Origin: Selenomonas ruminantium subsp. lactilytica TAM6421
GTDB lineage: Bacteria; Bacillota; Negativicutes; Selenomonadales; Selenomonadaceae
Direction of reading: 5' to 3'
Length of the DNA: 64,000 bases
NCBI RefSeq assembly: GCF_000284095.1
Contig: NC_017068.1
Location: forward strand, 744,001 to 808,000
Shown here: positions 55,837 to 64,000 of the stretch, one piece after another
Numbering within the stretch: position 1 is the first letter of the stretch
Layout: each line of letters opens with the position of its first letter
Translations under genes and position numbers: made by a program
Notes under the pieces: generated by a model
Seen by the model: the letters and a program-made list of their open reading frames with translations, nothing else
Databases searched by the model: none
Told to the model about the DNA's origin: nothing

Positions 55837-55897
55837 AGGCCTGAATCTGATGAGGGGAGAGTAAAACATAAATCAAGGACACATGTCCTAAAAATCA

Positions 55898-55926
55898 TTG
55901 ACAGGTCAAAAAAATCTCGTTATTAT
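55898..55926 (+). promoter_or_regulatory. Promoter of the pur operon
   Basis: A perfect TTGACA (55898-55903) and TATTAT (55921-55926), 17 bases apart. Just upstream AGGACACATGTCCT is a small palindrome that could bind a repressor. Confidence 0.82.
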
Positions 55927-55940
55927 GGAATAGTCGGAAG

Positions 55941-55958
55941 GGAACTTTTCGAAGTTCC
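55941..55958 (+). other. UUCG-capped leader hairpin in the pur transcript
   Basis: GGAACTT-TTCG-AAGTTCC is a perfect 7-bp hairpin with a stable tetraloop near the 5' end of the predicted pur mRNA. It is followed by a T-rich stretch and may stabilise the message. Confidence 0.55.
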
Positions 55959-55996
55959 GCAACATCTTTATATTTTTATGGGAGACGATAAAATCC

Positions 55997-56866
55997 ATGA
56001 AAACCTACAAACCTTTTAAATCCGGTAAAGTTCGTGAAGTCTATGAGGCTGATGACAGCATCATTATGGTGGCAACAGACCGTATTTCGGCTTTTGACCA
56101 CATACTGAAGAACAAGATCACGGATAAGGGCGCAGTGCTTACCCAGATGTCCAAGTTCTGGTTTGATTTCACGCAGGACATCATTCCGAACCATATGCTG
56201 TCGGTGGACAATGCCGATATGCCGGAGTTCTTCCAGCAGGAAGAGTTCCAGGGAAACAGCATGAAGTGCAAGAAGCTGCACATGATTCCGATGGAATGCA
56301 TCGTGCGTGGCTACATCACGGGCAGCGGCTGGGAAAGCTACAAGGAAAACGGCACCATCTGCGGTATCAAGCTGCCGGAAGGCCTGCAGGAATCCCAGAA
56401 ACTGCCGGAACCGATTTTCACGCCGAGCACCAAGGCTGAACTGGGCGACCACGATGAGAACGTCTCCCTGGAACAGGGCGCCAAGGTTTTGGAAAAGGAA
56501 TTCCCGGGTCATGGCATGGAATACGCGGAAAAGATTCGCGATTACACCATTGCCATCTACAAGAAGTGTGCCGAGTATGCACTGACCAAGGGCATCATCA
56601 TTGCTGATACGAAGTTTGAGTTCGGTGTGGATGAAGAAGGCAATATCGTGCTGGGTGATGAGGTATTGACGCCGGACAGCTCCCGTTTCTGGCCGCTGGA
56701 AGGTTATGAGGCAGGCAAGAGCCAGCCGTCCTATGACAAACAGTTCGTGCGTGATTGGCTGAAGGCTAATCCGGACAGCGACTTCAATTTGCCGCAGGAT
56801 GTTATTGATAAGACGATTGCTAAGTATAAAGAAGCTTATGCGCTTCTTACTGGCAAGGAATTATAA
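55997..56866 (+). CDS. purC: SAICAR synthase
   Basis: 289 residues, the longer PurC form. It joins CAIR and aspartate to SAICAR with ATP. GKVREVYEADD near the start, the ATP-site ATDRISAFDH, and IPMECIVRGYITGSGWESY (the catalytic patch) are intact, as is IIADTKFEFG. The ribosome binding site GGGAG is a long 12 bases from the ATG. First gene of the operon. Confidence 0.96.
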   Translation: MKTYKPFKSGKVREVYEADDSIIMVATDRISAFDHILKNKITDKGAVLTQMSKFWFDFTQDIIPNHMLSVDNADMPEFFQQEEFQGNSMKCKKLHMIPMECIVRGYITGSGWESYKENGTICGIKLPEGLQESQKLPEPIFTPSTKAELGDHDENVSLEQGAKVLEKEFPGHGMEYAEKIRDYTIAIYKKCAEYALTKGIIIADTKFEFGVDEEGNIVLGDEVLTPDSSRFWPLEGYEAGKSQPSYDKQFVRDWLKANPDSDFNLPQDVIDKTIAKYKEAYALLTGKEL

Positions 56867-56874
56867 GCTAGGCC

Positions 56875-56969
56875 GTCCTTTTCTTTGGCGCAAAGAAAAG
56901 GACCAAAAGAAAACGCGGACTGAAATCACATCACGTGATTTACGTCCGCCTGCGCCCTTCCTTGGGCGC
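56875..56969. repeat. Three-hairpin palindromic element between purC and purE
   Basis: Three adjacent inverted repeats: GTCCTTTTCTTTG with CAAAGAAAAGGAC around GCG (56875-56903); GCGGAC..AAATCAC with GTGATTT..GTCCGC (56915-56949); GCGCCC with GGGCGC around TTCCTT (56952-56969). It lies in a 215-base gap of the pur cluster and lacks terminator T-runs. It resembles a dispersed intergenic palindrome family, but copies elsewhere cannot be checked here. Its TTTGGCGC centre is also in the loop of the 42764 hairpin. Confidence 0.65.
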
Positions 56970-57081
56970 CGGGCTACGGGTACGCTTTGTCTTTTCGGGG
57001 CGAATCCCTAAGCCTTCCCTTTTTGGTAAGGTGATATATGATGTGAATAATTAGCATTTTAGGAAAGGAGCAACAGTTTTA

Positions 57082-57567
57082 ATGAAAGCAGCAATCATTA
57101 TGGGCAGTGATTCGGACTGGCCGATTCTGAAGCCGGCGGCGGAGATTTTGAAGTCTTTTGGCATTGAGGCTGAAGTGGTGGTGGCGTCTGCTCATCGTAC
57201 GCCGGCCAAGGTGCGTGAGTTTGTGCTGTCTGCACCGGAGAAGGGCATTGGTGTATTTATTGTGGCGGCAGGTGCGGCTGCGCATCTGGCAGGTGTGGTG
57301 GCCAGCTATACCACTCTGCCGGTTATTGGTGTGCCCATCAATGCTACGGCTTTGAATGGTATGGATGCGCTTTTGAGCACGGTACAGATGCCCTCTGGGG
57401 TTCCTGTGGCTACTATGGCCATCAACGGAGCCAAGAATGCGGCGATTTTTGCTGTGCAGATTTTTGCGGTGTCCAATCAGGAGCTGGCTGGCAAACTTGC
57501 GGCTTACCGCGAGAAGATGGTAGAAGATGTGGAGAAGAAGGCAGCCCGCGTTGCTGCGCAGCTTTGA
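57082..57567 (+). CDS. purE: N5-CAIR mutase
   Basis: 161 residues. The [13 protein letters not shown] and [12 protein letters not shown] motifs of PurE are intact, with [22 protein letters not shown] later. It isomerises N5-CAIR to CAIR (or carboxylates AIR in class II members). No purK is in the cluster, so the class is open. AAAGGAGCAACAGTTTTA precedes the ATG. Confidence 0.95.
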   Translation: MKAAIIMGSDSDWPILKPAAEILKSFGIEAEVVVASAHRTPAKVREFVLSAPEKGIGVFIVAAGAAAHLAGVVASYTTLPVIGVPINATALNGMDALLSTVQMPSGVPVATMAINGAKNAAIFAVQIFAVSNQELAGKLAAYREKMVEDVEKKAARVAAQL

Positions 57568-57633
57568 CCTGCGCGCTTTGCGGACTGCTTTTCTTGTGCG
57601 AATTAGAGATAAAAGTGAGAGATAAACATAACC

Positions 57634-59076
57634 ATGTATGAAAATGGCTATAACTTAGAACCGAAATGGAAAGAGGAGTGCGGTGTTTACGGCGTATTCT
57701 CCCGCACCGAGGATGTGTCCGGGCTGACCTATCTGGGGCTTTATGCCCTGCAGCACCGTGGGCAGGAAAGTGCGGGTATCGCATTGACGGATGGTGCCTG
57801 GATGGATGTGACCAGAGGCATGGGGCTTGTCAACGAGGTGTTCCGCCATCAGGTGCCCCATATGGAGAATCAGTGCATTGCCATCGGCCATGTACGCTAT
57901 TCCACCACGGGGTCGAGCCTCCTGTGCAACACTCAGCCTTTGATGGTCAATTATGCGGGCGGCAAGATTGCTTTGGCCCATAACGGCAACCTGACCAATG
58001 CGGCGGAAATCCGTCATGACCTGGAGCAGCAGGGCACGATTTTCCAGACTTCCATTGACTCCGAAGTGTTCGTGAACCTCATTGCCCGTTCCCGCAAGGA
58101 AACCGTTGAGGAAAAAATTATCGAAAGCCTGAAGAAAATCAAGGGTGCCTACTGCCTGACCATCATGACGGAGGACAAGCTGATTGGTGCCCGTGACCCC
58201 CAGGGCTTCCGTCCCTTATGCCTGGGCAGGACGGAAGAGGGCAGTTATATCCTGTCTTCGGAAAGTTGCGGCCTTGATGTGGCTGGTGCCGAGTTCGTCC
58301 GGGATATTGCGCCGGGCGAAATGGTGGTCATCGATGATAGCGGTGTGAAGTCCTATCCCTTTGCCATGGATGAGAAGAAGGCTTCCTGCATTTTCGAATA
58401 CATTTACTTTGCCCGTCCGGATTCCGTGATTGACGGTCAGAGCGTCCATGACGCCCGCTTTATGATGGGCCGGGTGCTGGCCCGGGAATCCGGCTTCAAG
58501 GGCGATATCGTGATTTCCGTGCCGGACTCCGGTACCACGGCGGCCACGGGTTTTGCCTATGAGTCCGGGATTCCCTTTGTGGAAGGGCTTATCAAGAACC
58601 GCTACATCGGCCGTACCTTTATCCAGCCCACCCAGAAGAAGCGCGATACCAGCGTGAAGCTCAAGCTTAACGCCATCCGCTCCGTGGTGGAAGGCAAGTC
58701 GGTCATCATGGTGGATGACTCCATCGTTCGGGGCACCACCAGCGGCAAGATTGTCAAGATGCTGCGGCAGGCCGGCGCCAAAGAGGTGCATATGTGCATC
58801 AGCAGCCCGCCTATCGGCTATCCCTGCTATTACGGCATTGACACTTCCGTGCGCAAGGAACTCATTGCCGCCACCAAGACTGTGGAGGAGATCCGCCAGT
58901 TCATCGGTGCGGACAGTTTGCACTTCCTGTCTTTGGAAGGCTTGAAATCCTGCGTGTCGGCAGTCAATGCCGACGATATGTGCTACGCCTGCTTCAACAG
59001 TGCGTACCCCATCGCCGAAGGCGAAAAGCCCGTTGGCGACAGCAAATATGTGTTTGAACAACCCAAGGCAAAGTAA
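57634..59076 (+). CDS. purF: Amidophosphoribosyltransferase
   Basis: 480 residues. First step of purine synthesis. The N-terminal glutaminase (class II) has its catalytic cysteine as Cys16 in EECGVYG, so about 15 residues are a propeptide, as in Bacillus. The PRTase motif is VIMVDDSIVRGTTSGKIV. Cysteines in SCIFEY, GYPCYYG and MCYACFN match the FeS-cluster ligands of the Bacillus type. It is transcribed with its neighbours. Confidence 0.97.
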   Translation: MYENGYNLEPKWKEECGVYGVFSRTEDVSGLTYLGLYALQHRGQESAGIALTDGAWMDVTRGMGLVNEVFRHQVPHMENQCIAIGHVRYSTTGSSLLCNTQPLMVNYAGGKIALAHNGNLTNAAEIRHDLEQQGTIFQTSIDSEVFVNLIARSRKETVEEKIIESLKKIKGAYCLTIMTEDKLIGARDPQGFRPLCLGRTEEGSYILSSESCGLDVAGAEFVRDIAPGEMVVIDDSGVKSYPFAMDEKKASCIFEYIYFARPDSVIDGQSVHDARFMMGRVLARESGFKGDIVISVPDSGTTAATGFAYESGIPFVEGLIKNRYIGRTFIQPTQKKRDTSVKLKLNAIRSVVEGKSVIMVDDSIVRGTTSGKIVKMLRQAGAKEVHMCISSPPIGYPCYYGIDTSVRKELIAATKTVEEIRQFIGADSLHFLSLEGLKSCVSAVNADDMCYACFNSAYPIAEGEKPVGDSKYVFEQPKAK

Positions 59077-59097
59077 AAAGTGAGGAACAAGAGGATA

Positions 59098-60150
59098 ATG
59101 ACGGAAAAACTTACCTATAAAGATGCCGGTGTGGATATTGATGCGGGCAACCGTTCCGTAGAGCTCATTAAGAACAGCGTCCGGGCTACTTACCGACCGG
59201 AGGTGCTCGGTGATCTGGGCGGCTTTGGCGGCCTCTTTGCCCTGAACAGCGGCAAGTATAAGGAGCCCGTGCTGGTTTCTGGTACCGACGGCGTGGGCAC
59301 GAAGCTCAAGCTGGCCTTTATGCTGGACAAGCATGATACCATTGGTCAGGATGCCGTAGCCATGTGCGTCAATGACATCCTGGTGCAGGGTGCAGAGCCC
59401 CTGTTCTTCCTGGATTATCTGGCCGTAGGCAAACTGCTGCCCGAACAGGTAGCCGATGTGGTAACCGGCGTGGCAAATGCCTGCAAGGAATCCGGCTGTG
59501 CCCTGATTGGCGGCGAAACGGCGGAAATGAACGGCTTCTACCCGGAAGGGGAGTATGACATTGCCGGCTTTGCCGTAGGCGTGGTGGAAAAGAGCAAGCT
59601 GATCACCAGCGCCAAGGTCAAGGAAGGGGATGTAATCCTTGGCCTGCCCTCCTCCGGCGTCCATTCCAACGGTTATTCCCTGGTGCGCCGCATTGTCTTT
59701 GACCACAAGGGCTTCAAGGGCGACGAATACATGGAAGAGCTGGGCAAGACCATCGGCGAGGAACTTCTGACGCCGACACGGCTTTATCCGAAATCCTGCC
59801 TGCCCCTGATTGAGAAGTTCGACATCCACGGCATGGTGCATATCACAGGCGGCGGCTTCTACGAGAATATCCCCCGTGCCCTGCCGGAAGATCTGGCCGT
59901 GGAAATCGACACCAGCAAATGGGAAATGCCTGCCATATTCCGCCTGCTGCAGCAGTGGGGCAATGTGGATTGGCCGGAAATGTATCGTACCTTCAATATG
60001 GGCATCGGCATGATCCTGATTGTGTCCGCGGAAGAAGCAGAGGCCGTCAAGGCACATCTGCAGGCCGCTGATGAGACGGTTTACGAAATCGGCAAGGTGG
60101 TCAAGGGTAATCATGATGTAACGTTGCAGGGCGGTGTGTTCGTTGGCTAA
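59098..60150 (+). CDS. purM: Phosphoribosylformylglycinamidine cyclo-ligase (AIR synthetase)
   Basis: 350 residues from the ATG at 59098 after AGAGGATA; a GTG at 59080 would add six residues without family match. [19 protein letters not shown] and [13 protein letters not shown] are the conserved N-terminal region, [11 protein letters not shown] the Mg/ATP segment and [15 protein letters not shown] near 260. It overlaps purN by 8 bases. Confidence 0.96.
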   Translation: MTEKLTYKDAGVDIDAGNRSVELIKNSVRATYRPEVLGDLGGFGGLFALNSGKYKEPVLVSGTDGVGTKLKLAFMLDKHDTIGQDAVAMCVNDILVQGAEPLFFLDYLAVGKLLPEQVADVVTGVANACKESGCALIGGETAEMNGFYPEGEYDIAGFAVGVVEKSKLITSAKVKEGDVILGLPSSGVHSNGYSLVRRIVFDHKGFKGDEYMEELGKTIGEELLTPTRLYPKSCLPLIEKFDIHGMVHITGGGFYENIPRALPEDLAVEIDTSKWEMPAIFRLLQQWGNVDWPEMYRTFNMGIGMILIVSAEEAEAVKAHLQAADETVYEIGKVVKGNHDVTLQGGVFVG

Positions 60151-60751
60151 GGAAAAATTAGGTGTTCTCTGTTCCGGCCGCGGCACGGATCTGCAGTCCA
60201 TCATTGACGCTATCGAAGCAGGACAGGTTCCTGCCGAAATCGCCATCGTGCTGACGGATAAGGAAGCATATGCGTTGGAGCGGGCCAGAAAGGCTGGCAT
60301 TGAAGCAGTCTGCGTTGACCGCAAGCAGTTTGATGGCCGTGAGCCCTTTGAAAAGGCTTTGATTGAAAAGCTCGAAGCCGCAGGTGTCACCCTGGTGGTG
60401 CTGGCAGGCTTCATGCGTATCCTGACGCCGTATTTTGTAGGGCATTTTGCCGGGCGCATCATGAATATCCATCCGGCCCTGCTGCCCAGTTTCCCGGGGG
60501 CACATGCCCATCGGGATGTACTGGCCTACGGCGTGAAGGTCAGTGGCTGCACCGTGCATTTCGTTGATGAAGGCACGGATTCCGGCCCCATCATCATGCA
60601 GGCGGCAGTGCCTGTGCTGGACGATGATACGGAAGAAACGCTGGGAGCCAGAGTGCTCAAAGAGGAACACCGGATTTATCCCGAATGTATCCGGCTCTAC
60701 TGTGAAGGCAAGCTGAAGGTAGAAGGCCGTAAAGTGACGATTTTAGAATGA
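60143..60751 (+). CDS. purN: Phosphoribosylglycinamide formyltransferase
   Basis: 202 residues from a TTG inside the purM end; an earlier GTG at 60134 is possible but too near its ribosome binding site. [19 protein letters not shown] binds GAR, and the catalytic triad lies in [17 protein letters not shown] and [14 protein letters not shown]. It uses formyl-tetrahydrofolate; no purT is visible. Confidence 0.94.
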   Translation: MAKEKLGVLCSGRGTDLQSIIDAIEAGQVPAEIAIVLTDKEAYALERARKAGIEAVCVDRKQFDGREPFEKALIEKLEAAGVTLVVLAGFMRILTPYFVGHFAGRIMNIHPALLPSFPGAHAHRDVLAYGVKVSGCTVHFVDEGTDSGPIIMQAAVPVLDDDTEETLGARVLKEEHRIYPECIRLYCEGKLKVEGRKVTILE

Positions 60752-60774
60752 GAAGCTGAAGGAGAAAAGATATA

Positions 60775-61368
60775 ATGCAGATTAAGCGTGCCCTGATTAG
60801 CGTATCCAATAAAGAAGGCGTAGTTGAGTTCGCCCGCCAGCTCCATGAAGCCGGTGTGGAAATCATCTCCACGGGTGGCACCATGAAGGCCATCAAGGAA
60901 GCCGGCATTCCTGTAACCTATGTCAGCGATGTGACGGGCTTCCCGGAAATCATGGACGGTCGCGTAAAGACTTTGAATCCTTATATCCACGGCGGTATCC
61001 TGGCTGTGCGTGACAATGAGGAACATGTGGCGCAGATGGAAAAGCATGGCATCAAGGGCATTGACCTTGTGGCTGTCAATCTCTATCCTTTCAAGGAAAC
61101 CATTGCGAAGCCCGATGTCACCTTGGCAGAAGCCATTGAGAATATCGATATTGGCGGCCCGGCCATGGTGCGTGCTTCGGCCAAGAACTTCAAGTTTGTC
61201 ACCATCGTCACTAATCCCGCCAAGTATGAGGAAGTTATCGCCCAGATCAAGAAAAATGGCGGCGTAGATGATCGTACCCGCATGGAACTGGCTCAGGAAG
61301 CCTTTGCCCATACGGCAGCTTACGATACGATGATTCAGGACTATCTGGCTAAACAGCTGGCAAAATAA
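60775..61368 (+). CDS. purH: IMP cyclohydrolase only (N-terminal domain of PurH)
   Basis: 197 residues. It matches only the first domain of bifunctional PurH (usually about 510 residues): [54 protein letters not shown] and [16 protein letters not shown] are all present. The sequence ends [16 protein letters not shown] just where the transformylase domain normally begins, and a stop codon follows; purD starts 10 bases later. The gene is intact, not frameshifted. AICAR transformylase must be encoded elsewhere. Confidence 0.93.
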   Translation: MQIKRALISVSNKEGVVEFARQLHEAGVEIISTGGTMKAIKEAGIPVTYVSDVTGFPEIMDGRVKTLNPYIHGGILAVRDNEEHVAQMEKHGIKGIDLVAVNLYPFKETIAKPDVTLAEAIENIDIGGPAMVRASAKNFKFVTIVTNPAKYEEVIAQIKKNGGVDDRTRMELAQEAFAHTAAYDTMIQDYLAKQLAK

Positions 61369-61378
61369 GGGGCGCATT

Positions 61379-62650
61379 ATGAATATCTTAGTAATCGGCA
61401 GCGGCGGCCGGGAACATACTTTAGCGTGGAAACTCTCCCAGTCACCCAAAGCAGACAAAATCTATGCCCTGCCGGGCAATCCGGGTATGGCCGATGTGGC
61501 CATGTGCGTGGAGGGCATCAGCATTACGGATAACGCAGCCGTGGTGGACTTTGCCCAGAAACATGACATCGGTCTCGTGGTGGTAGGGCCGGAAGTTCCC
61601 CTGACCAATGGTCTCGTGGACGCTGTGACGGCGGCTGGCATCAAGGCCTTTGGCCCCACGCAGGCAGCTGCCCAGATTGAAGGCTCCAAGGCCTTCTCCA
61701 AATCTCTGATGAAAAAATATGGGATTCCCACAGCCAAGTACGAAGTGTTCACTGAGGCAGATGCGGCCCGGGAGTACATTCGTCAGGAAGTGGCTCCTAT
61801 CGTCATCAAGGCGGACGGCCTGGCCGCCGGCAAGGGCGTTATCGTGGCCATGACGGAAGAAGAAGCCCTGCAGGCCATCACCGATATCATGGAAGACCAG
61901 GAGTTCGGTGCCGCAGGCAGCCGTGTGGTTATCGAGGAGTTTATGGAAGGCGAGGAAGCTTCGCTTCTTTGCTTTACCGATGGCAAAACCATCTGCCCCA
62001 TGATCAGCTCCCAGGATCACAAACGTGCTTATGATGGGGACAAGGGCCCAAATACCGGCGGTATGGGCACCTATGCACCGGCGCCGGTCATGACGGACAA
62101 GATGGTGCAGGAAGCCTACGATAAGATCCTTGTGCCCACCATCAAGGCCATGGAAGCAGAGGGCAAGCCCTATAAAGGCTGCCTCTATGCCGGCCTGATG
62201 ATTACGGCCGAGGGCCCAAAAGTGGTGGAATTCAACGCCCGTTTCGGCGATCCCGAAACCCAGGTGGTACTGCCATTGCTGAACAGTGATCTGGTGGACA
62301 TCATGCTGGCCTGTGCGGACGGCACGCTGGCAGAGCAGGATATCCAGTGGAGCGATGGCGCGGCAGTCTGTGTGGTTATGGCCGCTGGCGGCTATCCTAA
62401 GGCCTACAAGAAGGGCGATGCCATTACCGGTCTGGATGATGCCAAGGCTGCCGGCGCTTTGATCTTCCATGCGGGCACGGCCCATAAGGATGGACAGATC
62501 GTTACAGACGGCGGTCGTGTGCTGGGCGTAGTAGCCAAAGCAGACACGGTGCGGGCGGCTGTGGACAAGGCCTATGCGGGTGTAGAGAAGATCTCCTTTA
62601 AGGACGCTTTTTACCGCAAGGATATTGCCCATCGGGCTTTGGAACGTTAA
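61379..62650 (+). CDS. purD: Phosphoribosylamine--glycine ligase (GAR synthetase)
   Basis: 423 residues, ATP-grasp fold. MNILVIGSGGREHTLAWKLSQS at the start, PIVIKADGLAAGKGVIVA (ATP), GPNTGGMGTYAPAPV and EFNARFGDPETQVVLP (metal) are intact. It is the last pur gene here; purB, purL, purQ, purS and purK are not in the window. Confidence 0.97.
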   Translation: MNILVIGSGGREHTLAWKLSQSPKADKIYALPGNPGMADVAMCVEGISITDNAAVVDFAQKHDIGLVVVGPEVPLTNGLVDAVTAAGIKAFGPTQAAAQIEGSKAFSKSLMKKYGIPTAKYEVFTEADAAREYIRQEVAPIVIKADGLAAGKGVIVAMTEEEALQAITDIMEDQEFGAAGSRVVIEEFMEGEEASLLCFTDGKTICPMISSQDHKRAYDGDKGPNTGGMGTYAPAPVMTDKMVQEAYDKILVPTIKAMEAEGKPYKGCLYAGLMITAEGPKVVEFNARFGDPETQVVLPLLNSDLVDIMLACADGTLAEQDIQWSDGAAVCVVMAAGGYPKAYKKGDAITGLDDAKAAGALIFHAGTAHKDGQIVTDGGRVLGVVAKADTVRAAVDKAYAGVEKISFKDAFYRKDIAHRALER

Positions 62651-62667
62651 GTATACATAAATTTTTA

Positions 62668-62696
62668 TTTACAACTTCATGCAGGTCTATTATAAT
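62668..62696 (+). promoter_or_regulatory. Promoter of the AGCS symporter gene
   Basis: TTTACA (62668-62673) and a perfect TATAAT (62691-62696), 17 bases apart. The start would fall near 62703, before the terminator-like hairpin in this leader. Confidence 0.8.
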
Positions 62697-62723
62697 ACTA
62701 CATATAGACGTCAACGAAGGACG

Positions 62724-62758
62724 CTCTTCTGCGGGATTCATAGCAGAAGAGTTTTCTT
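62724..62758 (+). terminator. Intrinsic terminator between purD and the symporter
   Basis: CTCTTCTGC pairs perfectly with GCAGAAGAG around a 10-base loop, then TTTTCTT. It ends the pur operon, but it also lies inside the predicted symporter leader, so it could act as an attenuator there. Confidence 0.85.
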
Positions 62759-62789
62759 ATGTTATAGCTTAAAAAAGGGATGTGAGAAT

Positions 62790-64000
62790 ATGGACTTTGC
62801 AACTTTAATGGCTGACATCAACAATTTTGTTTGGGGGCCTGTGATGCTGGCCCTGCTGGTGGGAACAGGGGTGTTCCTGACCGTAAGACTGAAATTCCTG
62901 CCTTGGCGCAACCTTGCTTACGCCATTCGCATGATCTTCCGTCACCGGGATGAACATGAAGGGGATATTTCGCCTTTCCAGTCTTTGATGACGGCGCTTT
63001 CCGCCACTGTGGGTACTGGTAACATTGTGGGTGTGGCTACCGCTATGGTATTGGGTGGCCCCGGCGCTTTGGTCTGGATGTGGATCAGTGCTGCTTTTGG
63101 CTTGTCCACGAAATATGCGGAATCCGTTTTGGCGGTAAAATACCGGGAAACCAACTCTGTCGGCGAGATGTCCGGCGGCCCCATGTATGCCATGCGCCAC
63201 GGCATCAAGAACAAATATGCCGGCCGTACATTGGCTTTCCTGTTTGCCCTGTTTGTGGTACTGTCTTCCTTCGGTATCGGCAATATGACTCAGGCCAATT
63301 CCATTGCGGCAGCTCTGTCTTCCAGCTATGCTGTGCCTTCCTGGCTTACGGGCGGTGTGATTGCCGCTTTGGCCCTGGTGGTGCTTATTCGGGGCATCCG
63401 CAGCATTGGCAAGGTGTCCAGCGTAGTGGTGCCGGGCATGGCAGCCTTCTACTTTGTGATGGCTGCTATCGTCATCATTGCCAATTTTGAGGCAGTGCCT
63501 GCCGGGATTGCCGAGATGTTCCGCATGGCCTTCTCCTTTGATTCCGTGGCTGGCGGCGTGGGCGGCTCCATTGTGGCCACCATGCTGACCTCCATGCGCT
63601 GGGGCGTGGCCCGGGGCGTTTTCTCCAATGAGGCAGGTCTTGGCTCGGCTCCTATTGCGGCGGCTGCTGCCCGCACGGACCATGCCTCCCGTCAGGGCTA
63701 TGTCAATATGACGGGTACCTTCTTCGACACCATGATCGTCTGCATGCTGACGGGCCTCGTTATTGCATCCTCCGGCATGCTGGGCGCAACGAATCCTGCC
63801 ACTGGCGAACTGCTCTCCGGTGCTGAGCTTACCATTGCGGCCTTCAGCACGGTGTTCGGCGAATACGGCAAGCTGATCATCTCCATTTCCTTGAGCCTCT
63901 TTGCCTTCTCCACCATCCTGGGCTGGGAATATTACGGCGAAAAGGCCCTGGAATACCTCATCAAGAAGCGTCCGGTCATCATGGGCTATCGCGTGCTGTT
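62790..64000 (+). CDS. AGCS-family sodium:alanine/glycine symporter, cut by the window edge
   Basis: About 403 codons, open to the window end. GPVMLALLVGTGVFLTVRL, SALSATVGTGNIVGVATA (the family signature) and later SIVATMLTSMRWGVARGVFSNEAGLGSAP are typical of AGCS transporters, which import alanine or glycine with sodium. GGGATGTGAGAAT precedes the ATG. Membrane protein of about ten helices. The C-terminus is missing because of the window edge. Confidence 0.93.
   Translation, partial: MDFATLMADINNFVWGPVMLALLVGTGVFLTVRLKFLPWRNLAYAIRMIFRHRDEHEGDISPFQSLMTALSATVGTGNIVGVATAMVLGGPGALVWMWISAAFGLSTKYAESVLAVKYRETNSVGEMSGGPMYAMRHGIKNKYAGRTLAFLFALFVVLSSFGIGNMTQANSIAAALSSSYAVPSWLTGGVIAALALVVLIRGIRSIGKVSSVVVPGMAAFYFVMAAIVIIANFEAVPAGIAEMFRMAFSFDSVAGGVGGSIVATMLTSMRWGVARGVFSNEAGLGSAPIAAAAARTDHASRQGYVNMTGTFFDTMIVCMLTGLVIASSGMLGATNPATGELLSGAELTIAAFSTVFGEYGKLIISISLSLFAFSTILGWEYYGEKALEYLIKKRPVIMGYRVL

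Noticed and set aside
55784-55840. CRISPR-like array before purC
   Set aside because: Repeats are only 9-11 bases, three in number and in both orientations, with spacers of 10-12 bases and no cas genes.
56867-57081. Insertion-sequence remnant between purC and purE
   Set aside because: No transposase fragment or terminal direct duplication was seen; the palindromes are too short for a known IS end.

Overview
The window looks like the chromosome of an anaerobic diderm Firmicute of the Negativicutes, most like Selenomonas or a close relative. The placement is an inference from gene content; no database was searched. Firmicute traits are the glmS ribozyme, a YbxF-type L7Ae protein between glmS and rpsL, FapR-plsX fatty-acid genes, FabK instead of FabI, a CIRCE operator and strong AGGAGG ribosome binding sites. 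An RND efflux pump with a lipobox adaptor points to an outer membrane. Desulfoferrodoxin and a 2-hydroxyacyl-CoA dehydratase activase-like giant protein point to anaerobiosis. UUG and GUG starts are very common, even in ribosomal genes.

Layout. 0-0.3 kb: end of an AbrB-family membrane protein (minus). 0.36-2.6 kb: htpG under a sigma-A promoter with a perfect CIRCE, then tRNA-Leu(UAG) and a terminator. 2.6-4.8 kb: glmS with a self-cleaving ribozyme leader. 4.9-24.3 kb: a str-S10-spc-alpha super-cluster on the plus strand (ybxF, rpsL, rpsG, fusA, tuf, S10 and spc genes, secY, adk, infA, rpmJ, rpsM, rpsK, rpsD, rpoA, rplQ), with structured leaders before rpsJ and infA and no map gene. 24.4-28.6 kb: small accessory genes: a minus-strand trio (LRAT-like, hypoxanthine-DNA glycosylase, BsuPI-domain protein), desulfoferrodoxin, a secreted amidase, a small secreted protein and a class-A beta-lactamase-like hydrolase. 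28.7-32.0 kb: a four-gene operon joining an ABC-2 exporter to a ZnuCB-type metal transporter. 32.2-34.1 kb: an IMP dehydrogenase and, upstream on the same strand, an unassigned structured RNA with its own promoter.

34.2-41.9 kb: fatty-acid/phospholipid operon fapR-plsX-fabK-fabD-fabG-acpP-(NPD-like)-fabF-rnc. 41.9-47.9 kb: a beta-lactamase-fold hydrolase, then a MarR regulator divergent from a two-gene RND pump. 48.0-55.7 kb: an attenuated alpha-isopropylmalate synthase, an anchored alpha/beta hydrolase, a 1417-residue activase-like protein and an ArsC/Spx-family protein. 55.9-62.65 kb: purine cluster purC-purE-purF-purM-purN-(purH N-terminal domain only)-purD. The window ends inside an AGCS sodium:amino acid symporter.

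The genes serve translation, lipid synthesis, purine synthesis and envelope transport. The most unusual items are the orphan structured RNA upstream of the IMP dehydrogenase gene, the structured adk-infA leader, two terminator hairpins that share a loop in opposite orientation, a three-hairpin element inside the pur operon, a GAGGTCA repeat array before purC, a stand-alone IMP cyclohydrolase and the 1417-residue protein. No CRISPR array, insertion sequence, prophage or defence island was seen.
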